A stretch of DNA of 39,055 nt from Parasulfuritortus sp049322515 (GTDB lineage: Bacteria; Pseudomonadota; Gammaproteobacteria; Burkholderiales; Thiobacillaceae), in contig JBMOQW010000030.1 of the NCBI GenBank assembly GCA_049322515.1, positions 1 through 39,055 on the forward strand, in the 5' to 3' direction. Positions 16,820-24,770 of the stretch are shown here, piece after piece (positions within the stretch are counted from its first letter, which is position 1; every line of letters begins with the position of its first letter). A program made the position numbers and the translations under genes. The notes beneath the pieces were generated by a model, which searched no databases, had not been told where the DNA came from, and was given only the letters and a program-made list of their open reading frames with translations.

Positions 16820-17302
16820 TCAACCGGGTGGCTTCTTGTCCACCGAGTAGTCGAACAGGGCGTCCAGGCTTTCCGCTTCCCAGTCCTGGGCGGGCGGCGG
16901 CGCGGGCACGGGTGCGGGGGCGCGCGGTGGGGCCGGCGGGGGCCGTTTGGCCCGCTCGCGGGGCAGGGCCGCCGGTTTGGTCAGGCTCGCGGCGGGTTCC
17001 GGCTTGGCTTTCGGCAGCACCGGCTGCATGCTGGTCAACAGGGCGCCCACCAGTTCCTTCGCCGAGCGGCTTTCCAGGCGAAACTCGGCGCCGCACTTGC
17101 GACAGGCGAAGGTCTTGTAGGGCAGCAGTTCCACCAGGGCGAGGAGATGGCTGAGGCTCTGCTTGCGCACCAGTTCGCCGAGGTCGTCGAGATCGAATTC
17201 CACGGTCGGCAGATTGGCCGGGATCGGCATCTTGGCCTCGGCGCGCGCGCGCGCGCCGCAACGCGGACAAATCTTGCTGAGCAGGATGGGACGGGTACGC
17301 AT
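16820..17302 (-). CDS. Zinc-ribbon protein with proline-rich tail, function unknown
   Basis: The protein has 160 residues from ATG 17302 (MRTRPILLSK); the frame continues upstream only over the neighbouring yggU gene. Two CxxC knuckles, Cys12/Cys15 (CPRCG) and Cys67/Cys70 (CRKCG), should bind one zinc, with a 51-residue helical insert between them. Residues about 98-148 are Pro/Ala/Lys-rich and probably disordered. The end (SLDALFDYSVDKKPPG) is an acidic-aromatic segment that might be a docking motif. I do not recognise a family. It lies 29 bases after yggU and probably shares its transcript. It may bind nucleic acid or a protein partner. Confidence 0.65.
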   Translation of the reverse strand: MRTRPILLSKICPRCGARARAEAKMPIPANLPTVEFDLDDLGELVRKQSLSHLLALVELLPYKTFACRKCGAEFRLESRSAKELVGALLTSMQPVLPKAKPEPAASLTKPAALPRERAKRPPPAPPRAPAPVPAPPPAQDWEAESLDALFDYSVDKKPPG

Positions 17303-17331
17303 GGCCGGATTCTTGAACGGATAGGCCCGGA

Positions 17332-17616
17332 TTACAAGGGAACCCGGTCTGGCGGCAGCGCCACCCAGACCGTCTTCCGGCGCGATTTCTCGCCGCGCAG
17401 GAGACGTACCTCGCGCCGGCCCAGGTCCAGCCATTGACAGATGAAGTCGAGCACGGCCGCGTTCGCCGCCCCTTCCACGGCACGGGCAGACACGCGCAAC
17501 TTGAGGGCGTCGCCATGACAGCCGGCCAATTCGCTTCTCGAGGCGCCTGGCTGGATATGCAAGGTCAGCTCCGAGCCGCCGTCCACCCCGGGCGCCAGCC
17601 AGTCTGGATGGGCCAT
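17332..17616 (-). CDS. yggU: DUF167/YggU family protein
   Basis: The 94-residue protein has the DUF167 pattern: LTLHIQPGASRSELAG at the N-terminus, LKLRVSARAVEGAANAAVL in the middle (usual form LKIRLxAPPVDGKAN), and VRLLRGEKSRRKTVWV near the end. The function of the family is not established. It starts 4 bases after the yggT stop, and the cluster yggS-proC-yggT-yggU is widespread in proteobacteria. Confidence 0.9.
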   Translation of the reverse strand: MAHPDWLAPGVDGGSELTLHIQPGASRSELAGCHGDALKLRVSARAVEGAANAAVLDFICQWLDLGRREVRLLRGEKSRRKTVWVALPPDRVPL

Positions 17617-17620
17617 GTCG

Positions 17621-18214
17621 TCAGCCGAAGGTCAGCCCCATCCAGCCGCGTGCCAGGCGTTCGAGGGCGGCGATCGGGGCGATCATCAGCAGTTGCAGGC
17701 ACACGATGGCGAACAGGGGCGACAGGTCGATGCCGGCGATCGGCGGTATGAAGCGCTGGAATGGTGCCAGCACCGGCCGGGCCAGGGCGTAGAAGACAGG
17801 CGCCATGGGCGAGAATGGATTCACCCAGCTGATCACCGCCTGGATCAGGACCAGGGCGATGAAGGCATAGACGATCAGGTCCAGGCAGGCCGCCAGGGCC
17901 AGCAACAGGAGCCCGGGCCAGATACCGGCGCCCGCCGCCGCAAACGGGTAGCCGGACAGCCACTGGCTGGCCAGGACCCAGAGCAGCTGGGTCGTGAACA
18001 GCAGCAGCAGGCTGGCCCAGTCATAGCCGAACAGGCCGGGCACCACGCGGCGCAGCGGGCGCACCGCGAAGTCGGTGACCCGGACCAGGAACTGGGCGAA
18101 GGGATTGCGGAACGGCACCCGGGTCCATTGCATGTAGAAGCGGAGCCAGAAGGCCAGGCCGGCCAGTTCGAAAATGACACGCAGGAGGAACTGCAGGGCG
18201 TCGGACCACATCAT
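17621..18214 (-). CDS. yggT: YggT family membrane protein
   Basis: The 197-residue protein starts at ATG 18214, overlapping the proC stop in ATGA; the longer open frame upstream is antisense or out-of-frame sequence over proC. It contains two YggT repeats, each with transmembrane helices and a conserved turn: RFYMQWTRVPFRNPFAQF then TDFAVRPLRRVVPG, and VISWVNPFSPMAP then LARPVLAPFQRFIPP. YggT proteins have been linked to osmotic tolerance and cell shape, but the mechanism is not settled. Confidence 0.93.
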   Translation of the reverse strand: MMWSDALQFLLRVIFELAGLAFWLRFYMQWTRVPFRNPFAQFLVRVTDFAVRPLRRVVPGLFGYDWASLLLLFTTQLLWVLASQWLSGYPFAAAGAGIWPGLLLLALAACLDLIVYAFIALVLIQAVISWVNPFSPMAPVFYALARPVLAPFQRFIPPIAGIDLSPLFAIVCLQLLMIAPIAALERLARGWMGLTFG

Positions 18215-19020
18215 GCCGATCCCAGTTGGTCGCCCAGTTCGCGGGCCCGCTCGGCGGCCGCGCGCGCCGCTGCCGCCACCATGGCGCGCAAGCCCTGGGC
18301 TTCGAAGGTGGCCACGCCGCGTTCCGTGGTGCCCCCCTTGGATGTGACCCGCGCGCGGAGCACGGCCGGCTCGCTGCCGTCGCGCAGGGCCAGGGCGGCG
18401 GCGCCGTGCACGGTGTGCAGGGCCAACGCGCGGGCGTCGTCGGCCGGCAGGCCCAGCCCGATGGCGGCTTCCTCGAGGGCTTCGATGAACAGGAACACGT
18501 AGGCCGGGCCGCTGCCCGAGATCGCGGTGACGGCATCGATGCGGGCCTCGTCCTCGACCCAGAGCGTGGCGCCAACCGCGCCCAGGATCTGCTCGGCGCG
18601 CTCGCGCAGCGGTGCCGCGACACCCGGCAAGGCGTACAGCCCGGCGATGCCGGAGCCGATCAGGGCCGGCGTGTTGGGCATGGCGCGTACCACGTTGCCA
18701 TGACCGCGCAGCCAGCGGGAGATGTCGGTGGCGCGCACGCCCGCAGCGATCGACAGCACGCAGGTGTCCGGCGCCAGCGGCGGCAAGCCAAGCAGCACGT
18801 CGCGCAAGACCTGGGGCTTGACCGCCAGGACCAGCACGTCGACCGCCAGGCAGTTGCCCGGCGTTTCCTCCAGGGCCACGCCGAACCGGCTGGCGAGCAG
18901 CACCCGGCGGTCGTGACTGGGGTCGGCGACCCGGATTTCGTGGGGCCGGAACCCCCGACCGAGCATGCCGCCGATCATGGCCTCCGCCATGTTGCCGCCC
19001 CCGATGAATCCAACAATCAT
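18211..19020 (-). CDS. proC: Pyrroline-5-carboxylate reductase
   Basis: ProC makes the last step of proline synthesis, NAD(P)H-dependent reduction of pyrroline-5-carboxylate. The 269-residue length is normal. It shows the Rossmann start VGFIGGGNMAEAMIGGML, VLAVKPQVL, RAMPNTPALIGSG, the substrate region AVTAISGSGPAYVFLFIEAL and TSKGGTTERGVATFE. It is coupled by 4-base overlaps to yggS upstream and yggT downstream. Confidence 0.96.
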   Translation of the reverse strand: MIVGFIGGGNMAEAMIGGMLGRGFRPHEIRVADPSHDRRVLLASRFGVALEETPGNCLAVDVLVLAVKPQVLRDVLLGLPPLAPDTCVLSIAAGVRATDISRWLRGHGNVVRAMPNTPALIGSGIAGLYALPGVAAPLRERAEQILGAVGATLWVEDEARIDAVTAISGSGPAYVFLFIEALEEAAIGLGLPADDARALALHTVHGAAALALRDGSEPAVLRARVTSKGGTTERGVATFEAQGLRAMVAAAARAAAERARELGDQLGSA

Positions 19021-19700
19021 GCCGATGCTCTCTTTCCGAATATGGCGGTGCCCACGCGCACCAGGGTGGCGCCTTCAAGGATGGCAGACTCCAGGTCGCC
19101 GGACATGCCCATCGACAGGGTGTCCAGGCGCGGGTCGTCCGCCTGTTCAAGTAACGCGCGCAGGCGGGCGAACTGCGCACGGGCCTCGGCCACCTGTGCG
19201 GTGGGCCGGGGAATGGTCATGAAGCCGCGCAAGGCGAGCCCCGGCAAGGCCCCGACCTGGGCGGCCAAGGCCAGGGCCTGCTCGGGGGCCACCCCGTGCT
19301 TGCTCGCTTCGCCGCCGACATTGACTTCGATGCAGACGTTGAGCGGCGGCAGGGTCGCCGGACGAGCCTCCGACAGGCGCTCGGCGATCTTGAGCCGATC
19401 GACACCGTGTACCCAGGCGAAGTGCTCGGCGATCGGCCGGGTCTTGTTGCTCTGGATGGGGCCGATGAAATGCCAGGTCAGCGGCAGGTCGGCCAAGGCC
19501 GCCTGCTTGGCCAGGGCCTCCTGCACATAGCTCTCGCCAAAAGCCGTCTGGCCGGCCTGCCAGGCCTCGCGCACGGCCTCCGCCGGGAAGGTCTTGCTGA
19601 CCGCCAGCAGGCTGACCCCGGCGGGGTCGCGACCGGCCTCGCGACAGGCCGCCGCGATGCGTGCCTGGCAGGCTTGCAACCCCGCCGCGATTGCGCCCAT
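19017..19700 (-). CDS. yggS: YggS family PLP homeostasis protein
   Basis: The 227-residue alanine-racemase-fold protein binds PLP without known catalysis and keeps vitamin B6 pools balanced. Lys36 in LLAVSKTFP is the PLP lysine; other landmarks are FGESYVQEA, WHFIGPIQSNK, CIEVNVGGEASKHG and LSMGMSGDLESAI. It is the first gene of the yggS-proC-yggT-yggU group and is divergent from pilT. A TATAAT -10 (19744-19749, minus strand) lies 44 bases upstream, ending 2 bases before the pilT start. Confidence 0.95.
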   Translation of the reverse strand: MGAIAAGLQACQARIAAACREAGRDPAGVSLLAVSKTFPAEAVREAWQAGQTAFGESYVQEALAKQAALADLPLTWHFIGPIQSNKTRPIAEHFAWVHGVDRLKIAERLSEARPATLPPLNVCIEVNVGGEASKHGVAPEQALALAAQVGALPGLALRGFMTIPRPTAQVAEARAQFARLRALLEQADDPRLDTLSMGMSGDLESAILEGATLVRVGTAIFGKRASA

Positions 19701-19750
19701 AATGGTTTCAGACCCCTTCTAAATCCGCTTCGTAACTGCCCGGATTATAA

Positions 19751-20791
19751 ATGGAAATCTCCGACCTCCTGACCTTCGCGGTAAAGAACAAGGCGTCCGA
19801 CCTGCACCTCTCGGCCGGCCTGCCGCCCATGATCCGGGTCCATGGCGACATCCGGCGCATCAACGTGCCACCGATGGACAACACCCAGGTCCGCTCGATG
19901 ATCTACGACGTGATGAGCGATGCCCAGCGCAAGGCTTACGAGGAATTCCTGGAGACCGACTTTTCCTTCGCCTTGCCTGGTGTCGCCCGCTTCCGGGTCA
20001 ATGCCTACAACCAGGAGCGGGGCGCGGCGGCCGCGTTCCGGACCGTACCCTCCAAGGTGCTGACCCTGGAAGAACTGGAGGCGCCGCGCAGTTTCAAGGA
20101 CATCTCCGACCAGCCGCGCGGCATCGTCCTGGTGACTGGGCCGACCGGCTCGGGCAAGTCGACCACCCTGGCGGCAATGATCGACTACATCAACGACAAC
20201 CTGCACGGCCACATCCTCACCATCGAGGACCCGATCGAATTCGTGCATCAGAGCAAGAAATGCCTGATCAACCAGCGCGAACTGGGGCCGCATACCCAGA
20301 GCTTCGAGAACTCCCTGCGCTCGGCCTTGCGTGAAGACCCGGACGTGATCCTGGTCGGTGAAATGCGTGACCTGGAAACCATCCGCCTGGCGCTTACCGC
20401 CGCCGAGACCGGCCATCTGGTGTTCGGCACCCTGCACACCAGCTCCGCCGCCAAGACCATCGACCGGATCATCGACGTGTTCCCGGCCGCCGAGAAGGAC
20501 ATGGTGCGCTCGATGTTGTCGGAATCGATCCGCGCCGTCATCTCCCAGGCCCTGCTCAAACGCAAGGATGGCAGCGGTCGGATCGCCGCCCACGAAATCA
20601 TGATTGGCACCCCGGCGATCCGCAACCTGATCCGGGAAAACAAGGTGGCACAGATGTATTCCTCGATCCAGACCGGTCAGGCGCTCGGCATGCAGACGCT
20701 CGACCAGTGCCTCACTGACCTGGTCAAGCGCAACATGATCGCCCCCATCGAGGCGCGTGCCGTGGCTGTCAACAAGGACCTGTTCCGATGA
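19751..20791 (+). CDS. pilT: Type IV pilus retraction ATPase PilT
   Basis: The 346-residue hexameric ATPase depolymerises pili and powers twitching. It shows the N-terminal MEISDLLTFAVKNKASDLHL, Walker A GPTGSGKST (about 131-139), the Asp box TIEDPIEFVH, Walker B-type ILVGEMRDLET and the His box TGHLVFGTLHTSSA, plus the AIRNLIRE retraction motif. No clear ribosome site is visible before ATG 19751. The stop overlaps the pilU ATG (ATGA). It is the motor expected to be controlled by the Pil-Chp system encoded at 7174-15945. Confidence 0.97.
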   Translation: MEISDLLTFAVKNKASDLHLSAGLPPMIRVHGDIRRINVPPMDNTQVRSMIYDVMSDAQRKAYEEFLETDFSFALPGVARFRVNAYNQERGAAAAFRTVPSKVLTLEELEAPRSFKDISDQPRGIVLVTGPTGSGKSTTLAAMIDYINDNLHGHILTIEDPIEFVHQSKKCLINQRELGPHTQSFENSLRSALREDPDVILVGEMRDLETIRLALTAAETGHLVFGTLHTSSAAKTIDRIIDVFPAAEKDMVRSMLSESIRAVISQALLKRKDGSGRIAAHEIMIGTPAIRNLIRENKVAQMYSSIQTGQALGMQTLDQCLTDLVKRNMIAPIEARAVAVNKDLFR

Positions 20792-21906
20792 GCAATCCCG
20801 TCGTCGAGTGGCTGAAAACCCTGGTCGAGCGCCAGGCGTCCGACCTGTTCCTGACCGCGGGCTTCCCGCCCGCGCTGAAGTTGGATGGGCGCGTGGTGCC
20901 CTTGTCGGAGACCAAGCTGTCCGGTGCCGAGACCCAGGCCCTGGCCAAGTCGGTGATGAACGACAAGCAGTGGAACGCCTTCTTGAATAGCCGTGAGGCC
21001 AACTTCGCCATCTACGACGAGGCGGTCGGCCGTTTCCGAGTCAGCGCCTTCATGCAGCAGGGCCGGGTCGGCATCGTGTTCCGGACCATCAACACCCAGA
21101 TCCCCGAGCTCGACAGCCTCCATTTGCCGCCGATCCTGCGCGACCTGTCGATGATGCCGCGCGGCCTGGTGCTCCTGGTGGGCGCCACCGGCAGTGGCAA
21201 GTCGACCTCCCTGGCGGCCATGATCGGTTACCGTAACCAGCGTCGTGCCGACCACATCCTCACCGTCGAGGACCCCATCGAGTTCGTGCACCAGCACGGC
21301 CAGTCGATCATCACCCAGCGCGAAGTCGGCTCCGACACCGAGGACTGGCACACCGCCCTGAAGAACTCGCTGCGGCAAGCCCCGGACGTGATCCTGATCG
21401 GCGAGATCCGGGAACGCTCGATCATGGAATTCGCGTTGTCCTACGCCGAGACCGGCCACCTCTGCCTGTCGACCCTGCACGCCAACAACGCCAGCCAGGC
21501 CCTGGAGCGTATCCTTAGTTTCTTCCCGCTCGAGCGGCGCGACCAACTGCTGCTCGAACTGTCGATGAACCTGCGCGGCATCGTCTCCCAGCGCCTGGTG
21601 CCACGCGCCGATGGTACCGGCCGCATTCCGGCCACCGAGGTCATGCTGAATTCACCCCTCATGTCCGAGCTGATCCAGAAGAACCGCCTGGACGAGGTCC
21701 GCGGGCTCATGGCCCGGTCGCGCGAACTCGGCATGCAGACCTTCGACCAGTCCCTGTTCGACCTCTACCAAGCCCAGGCCATCAGCGGTGAAGAGGCCCT
21801 GCGCAACGCCGACTCCTTCAATGATCTGCGCCTCAAGATCAAGCTGGGCGGCCGGGACCAAGACGACCATTCCCTGAAGACACCGGACCGGATGGGCATG
21901 GTCTGA
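20788..21906 (+). CDS. pilU: PilT-dependent retraction ATPase PilU
   Basis: The 372-residue PilT paralogue has Walker A GATGSGKST, TVEDPIEFVHQHGQS, LIGEIRERSIMEFAL and LCLSTLHANNASQA. The longer, charged C-terminal end (LKIKLGGRDQDDHSLK) is typical of PilU and absent from PilT. PilU works with PilT in forceful retraction. It is translationally coupled to pilT, and 16 bases separate its stop from the convergent hydrolase stop. Confidence 0.95.
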   Translation: MSNPVVEWLKTLVERQASDLFLTAGFPPALKLDGRVVPLSETKLSGAETQALAKSVMNDKQWNAFLNSREANFAIYDEAVGRFRVSAFMQQGRVGIVFRTINTQIPELDSLHLPPILRDLSMMPRGLVLLVGATGSGKSTSLAAMIGYRNQRRADHILTVEDPIEFVHQHGQSIITQREVGSDTEDWHTALKNSLRQAPDVILIGEIRERSIMEFALSYAETGHLCLSTLHANNASQALERILSFFPLERRDQLLLELSMNLRGIVSQRLVPRADGTGRIPATEVMLNSPLMSELIQKNRLDEVRGLMARSRELGMQTFDQSLFDLYQAQAISGEEALRNADSFNDLRLKIKLGGRDQDDHSLKTPDRMGMV

Positions 21907-21922
21907 TCCGGCCCGGTGCCGG

Positions 21923-22648
21923 TCAGAGCGTGGCGTCCAGCCAGCGGCGGACCTGTTCGACCAGAGCGGCCTCCTGGCCGGCGAAGAAATGGTCGGCCCC
22001 CGGCATCACCACCTGCGCCGATTTACCGTGCTTGAGCCCGGTCGCACGGGTGGCGGCGTGGCCGAGCACGGCCGGCAAGTCGTTCTGGCCATACAGGTCG
22101 AGGATGGGCAGGGTCAGCTTGCTCGAATCAAGCGGCGCCGGCGCCCCGATCGCCACCCAGGCCGCGATGTCCGGCTGGCTGGCCCGGGTCAGGTAGTGGT
22201 GTGTCATGCGCGCGCCCAGGCTGTGCGCGACGATGGCGACCTGGTTGTAGCCACGGGCCTTGAGATCGGCCACTGCCAGGGCCAGGCGGTCAGCGGCCTG
22301 ATCGAACAGCGGCAGGTAGGCCTCGCTCTTGGCCTCGGCCTGCAGGATCGGCATCTGGATCGACAGGGTGGCGTAGCCGGCGTCCGGCAGTTGCTGGCGC
22401 AACCCGCTGATCAGGCCCCAGTCTGGGTGCACGCCGATGCCGTGCACCACCACCAGACCCGCCTTGGCCGGCGAGGCCGGGGTGTACAGCCCCAGGAAAG
22501 CGTGGCCGTCGGCCTGCTTCAGCCAGATCGGATCACCGACCAGCACCGAGGGCAGGACTTCGTCGGCCCATTTCTTTTCCCGGGCGACATCGCTGGCCAG
22601 CGCGTTGAACCCCAACAACCAGGCAGACAAGAGCATCAAGTAGCGCAT
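21923..22648 (-). CDS. Exported alpha/beta hydrolase, DUF3530-like
   Basis: The 241-residue protein has a signal peptide (1-19, ending NALAS) and a GGAG site (22655-22658) six bases before ATG. The fold shows VVVHGIGVHPDWGLISGL (oxyanion region), nucleophile Ser143 in AHSLGA, and likely Asp190 (LYGQND) and His220 (GADHFF), giving a complete triad. The HPDW and LPDAGYATLSIQMP patterns fit DUF3530. The substrate is unknown; a periplasmic esterase or peptidase-type role is possible. The gene starts 16 bases after the TSUP gene and probably shares its transcript. Confidence 0.8.
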   Translation of the reverse strand: MRYLMLLSAWLLGFNALASDVAREKKWADEVLPSVLVGDPIWLKQADGHAFLGLYTPASPAKAGLVVVHGIGVHPDWGLISGLRQQLPDAGYATLSIQMPILQAEAKSEAYLPLFDQAADRLALAVADLKARGYNQVAIVAHSLGARMTHHYLTRASQPDIAAWVAIGAPAPLDSSKLTLPILDLYGQNDLPAVLGHAATRATGLKHGKSAQVVMPGADHFFAGQEAALVEQVRRWLDATL

Positions 22649-22664
22649 TGCGTTCTCCTCATTT

Positions 22665-23486
22665 TCAGTGCATCAGGGACCACCACATGCGCAGGCCGAG
22701 CAAATACAGGAGGCCCGCGAAAATCTTCTTCAGGCGCGTCACCGGCAGGCGGTGGGTCAGGCGAGCGCCCACCGGTGCCGTGACCATGCTGGCCAGGGCG
22801 ATGCCGATCAGGGCCGGCAGGTAGACGAAGCCCAGGCTGAATTCGGGCAGGCCCGCCGTTGCCTGGCCAGCCAGCATGTAGCCGAGCGCGCCGGACACCG
22901 CGATGGGAAAACCGATCGCGGCGGACGTGCCGATCGCGTCCTGGAAGCGCACGTTGCACCAGTTCAGGAACGGTACCGACAGGGTGCCACCGCCAATACC
23001 GACCCAACTCGACACCAGGCCGATCACGGCGCCGGCCAGGGTCATGCCGGGCCAGCCGGGCAGGTCCCGATGCGGGCTGGCCTTGAGGCCGAGCAGCATC
23101 TGGGTGGCGGCCAGGAACAGGAAGGCCACGAAGAACCATTTCAGGCCGAGGTCGGGCAATGCGGCCGCCGCGAAGGCCCCGGTCAGGGTGCCGAGCACGA
23201 TGCCGGGCGTGATCGTGCGGACCGCCGGCCAGCGGACCGCGCCATGGCCATGGTGGGCACGCAGGCTGGCGATGGAGGTCAGCACGATCACCGCCAGCGA
23301 GGTGGCCAAGGCCATATGGATGTTGTACTCGGCGGTGAAGCCCTGGGCGGCGTAGATCCAGGCCAGGGCCGGGACCAGGACTAGGCCGCCGCCGACCCCG
23401 AGCAGCCCGGCGATGAATCCGGAGACCAGGCCGAGCAGGAGATACGCGCCGATGAAACTCAAAGCCGGGCCAGAATGAAGTGCCAC
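22665..23486 (-). CDS. TSUP (TauE/SafE) family membrane permease
   Basis: The 273-residue multi-pass protein has the two internally repeated TSUP motifs, GLVSGFIAGLLGVGGGLVLV and IGLVSSWVGIGGGTLSVPFL. The family moves sulfite, sulfonates or other small anions; in this sulfur-oxidiser context sulfite or thiosulfate export is a reasonable guess. GTG at 23486 overlaps the EVE gene by 28 bases; an in-frame TTG at 23462 would give a 265-residue protein still containing every helix. Neither has a clear ribosome site, so the start is uncertain. Confidence 0.9.
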   Translation of the reverse strand: MALHSGPALSFIGAYLLLGLVSGFIAGLLGVGGGLVLVPALAWIYAAQGFTAEYNIHMALATSLAVIVLTSIASLRAHHGHGAVRWPAVRTITPGIVLGTLTGAFAAAALPDLGLKWFFVAFLFLAATQMLLGLKASPHRDLPGWPGMTLAGAVIGLVSSWVGIGGGTLSVPFLNWCNVRFQDAIGTSAAIGFPIAVSGALGYMLAGQATAGLPEFSLGFVYLPALIGIALASMVTAPVGARLTHRLPVTRLKKIFAGLLYLLGLRMWWSLMH

Positions 23487-23923
23487 TCATCGGGATCGAC
23501 CGGGGTGATCGACAGGCGGTTGCCACGCGCCAGCAGGCGCATGTGGGCCAGTTCAGGATAGCCGCGCAGTTCGGCGAGCGGCATCAGCCGGGTCTTCTTC
23601 ACGGCGCGCACATCGACGTTGAACCAGCGGGGCTGGTCAGGACTGGACTTGGGGTCGAAATACTTGCCATCCGGATCGAACTGGGTGGCGTCCGGGTAGG
23701 CCAGCCGGCCGACTTCGGCCAATCCGGCGATACCCGGCTCCGGGCAGGAAGAGTGGTAGAACAGCACGCCGTCGCCGACCCGCATCTGGTCGCGCATGAA
23801 GTTGCGGGCCTGGTAGTTGCGCACCCCGAACCAGGGCACGCTGCCATCCCGGATCAGATCGTCGATGCTGTATTCCGAGGGTTCGCTTTTCATCAGCCAG
23901 TAACGCATGGGGGGTGTTTCCAT
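23459..23923 (-). CDS. EVE-domain protein
   Basis: The 154-residue protein consists of a single EVE domain, a PUA/YTH-like fold that binds modified bases in RNA or DNA. It matches the family pattern: YWLMKSEPSEYSIDDL, VPWFGVRNYQARNFMRDQM, VGDGVLFYHSSC, IAGLAEV, WFNVDVRAVKK and RLSITPVDPDEW. Start is ATG 23923 or ATG 23908 (MRYWLMK), which fits the usual family N-terminus better. A GATAAT -10 (23942-23947, minus strand) stands just upstream. Its exact nucleic-acid target is unknown. Confidence 0.92.
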   Translation of the reverse strand: METPPMRYWLMKSEPSEYSIDDLIRDGSVPWFGVRNYQARNFMRDQMRVGDGVLFYHSSCPEPGIAGLAEVGRLAYPDATQFDPDGKYFDPKSSPDQPRWFNVDVRAVKKTRLMPLAELRGYPELAHMRLLARGNRLSITPVDPDEWHFILARL

Positions 23924-24029
23924 GACTCGTCGATGCGACTGATTATCGCCGGACTAGTTCGCTTGTGCGATGGCAAATCGGCGCATTGGTCCTATCATCC
24001 CCCTACTAAAGACATAGTCATTTCCGGCC

Positions 24030-24725
24030 ATGCCGACGACAGAACCCGTGATTGCCAGCCTTGAAAAGTCCTGGGTCGATTTGCTCGCGATCGTCGACGG
24101 GCTGCGCCCGCTGCTCGACTGGAGCGGCCTGCCGCTCGACCTGGCCTCGCTCGCGGCGCTCGCGGCCGGGTTCGGTTGGGCCAGCGGCCTGCGACTCTAT
24201 GCCTTGGTGTTCAGCCTGGGCGCGCTGCACCAGTTCGCCGGTGTGCAGTTGCCGGGAGGACTCGACCTGCTTGGCCATCCCCTGGTGCTCGGGGTGTCCG
24301 GGCTGCTGCTGGTGGTGGAATTCCTGGCCGACAAGGTGCCTTTCCTGGATACGATCTGGGACACCCTGCATACCTTCATCCGCATTCCGGCCGGTGCGGC
24401 CCTGGCCGCCGCAGTGATGGGCGATCAGGGGGCTGCGGCGCAATTGGCCATGGGCTTGCTGGGCGGCACCCTGGCGGCCGGCACGCACCTGACCAAGGTC
24501 GGCGTGCGCACGGCCATCAACACGTCACCGGAGCCGTTCAGCAACGTGGCCGTCTCGTTGGCCGAGGATGTCCTAGTCGCGGGCGGGCTGTGGACCTTGT
24601 ATAGCTATCCGCTCTGGTTCCTGGCCGGGTTGGCTGGGTTCCTGGTCCTGGCCGCGTTGCTCTTGATCCGGCTCTGGCGTTTCGTGCGCATCCTGTTCCG
24701 CAAGCTGACCGGAGAAGCCGCCTGA
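24030..24725 (+). CDS. DUF4126 family membrane protein
   Basis: The 231-residue protein has about five or six hydrophobic helices and the DUF4126 signature: AGFGWASGLRLYALVF, VVEFLADKVPFLDTIWDTLHTFIRIPAG, GGTLAAGTHLTKVGVRTAINTSPEPFSN and ending in a basic tail. The acidic-aromatic turn VEFLADKVP between helices and the NTSPEP loop are the conserved points. The function of the family is not known. It lies divergent from the EVE gene across a 106-base gap. Confidence 0.85.
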   Translation: MPTTEPVIASLEKSWVDLLAIVDGLRPLLDWSGLPLDLASLAALAAGFGWASGLRLYALVFSLGALHQFAGVQLPGGLDLLGHPLVLGVSGLLLVVEFLADKVPFLDTIWDTLHTFIRIPAGAALAAAVMGDQGAAAQLAMGLLGGTLAAGTHLTKVGVRTAINTSPEPFSNVAVSLAEDVLVAGGLWTLYSYPLWFLAGLAGFLVLAALLLIRLWRFVRILFRKLTGEAA

Positions 24726-24739
24726 GCCTGGTTCGTGGT

Positions 24740-24763
24740 TATAATCCGACAAAATTGATCGGA
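24740..24763 (+). promoter_or_regulatory. -10 element with inverted repeat before 24771 gene
   Basis: A perfect TATAAT (24740-24745) is followed by a 6-bp inverted repeat (ATCCGA 24744-24749 / TCGGAT 24758-24763), 8 bases before the ATG at 24771. No -35 match is seen. The repeat could be an operator or a small hairpin close to the start codon. Confidence 0.35.
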
Positions 24764-24770
24764 TATTGCC

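Noticed and set aside
21907..21922. Terminator between pilU and the hydrolase gene
   Set aside because: Only a 5-bp GC stem in 16 bases with no U-tract on either strand.
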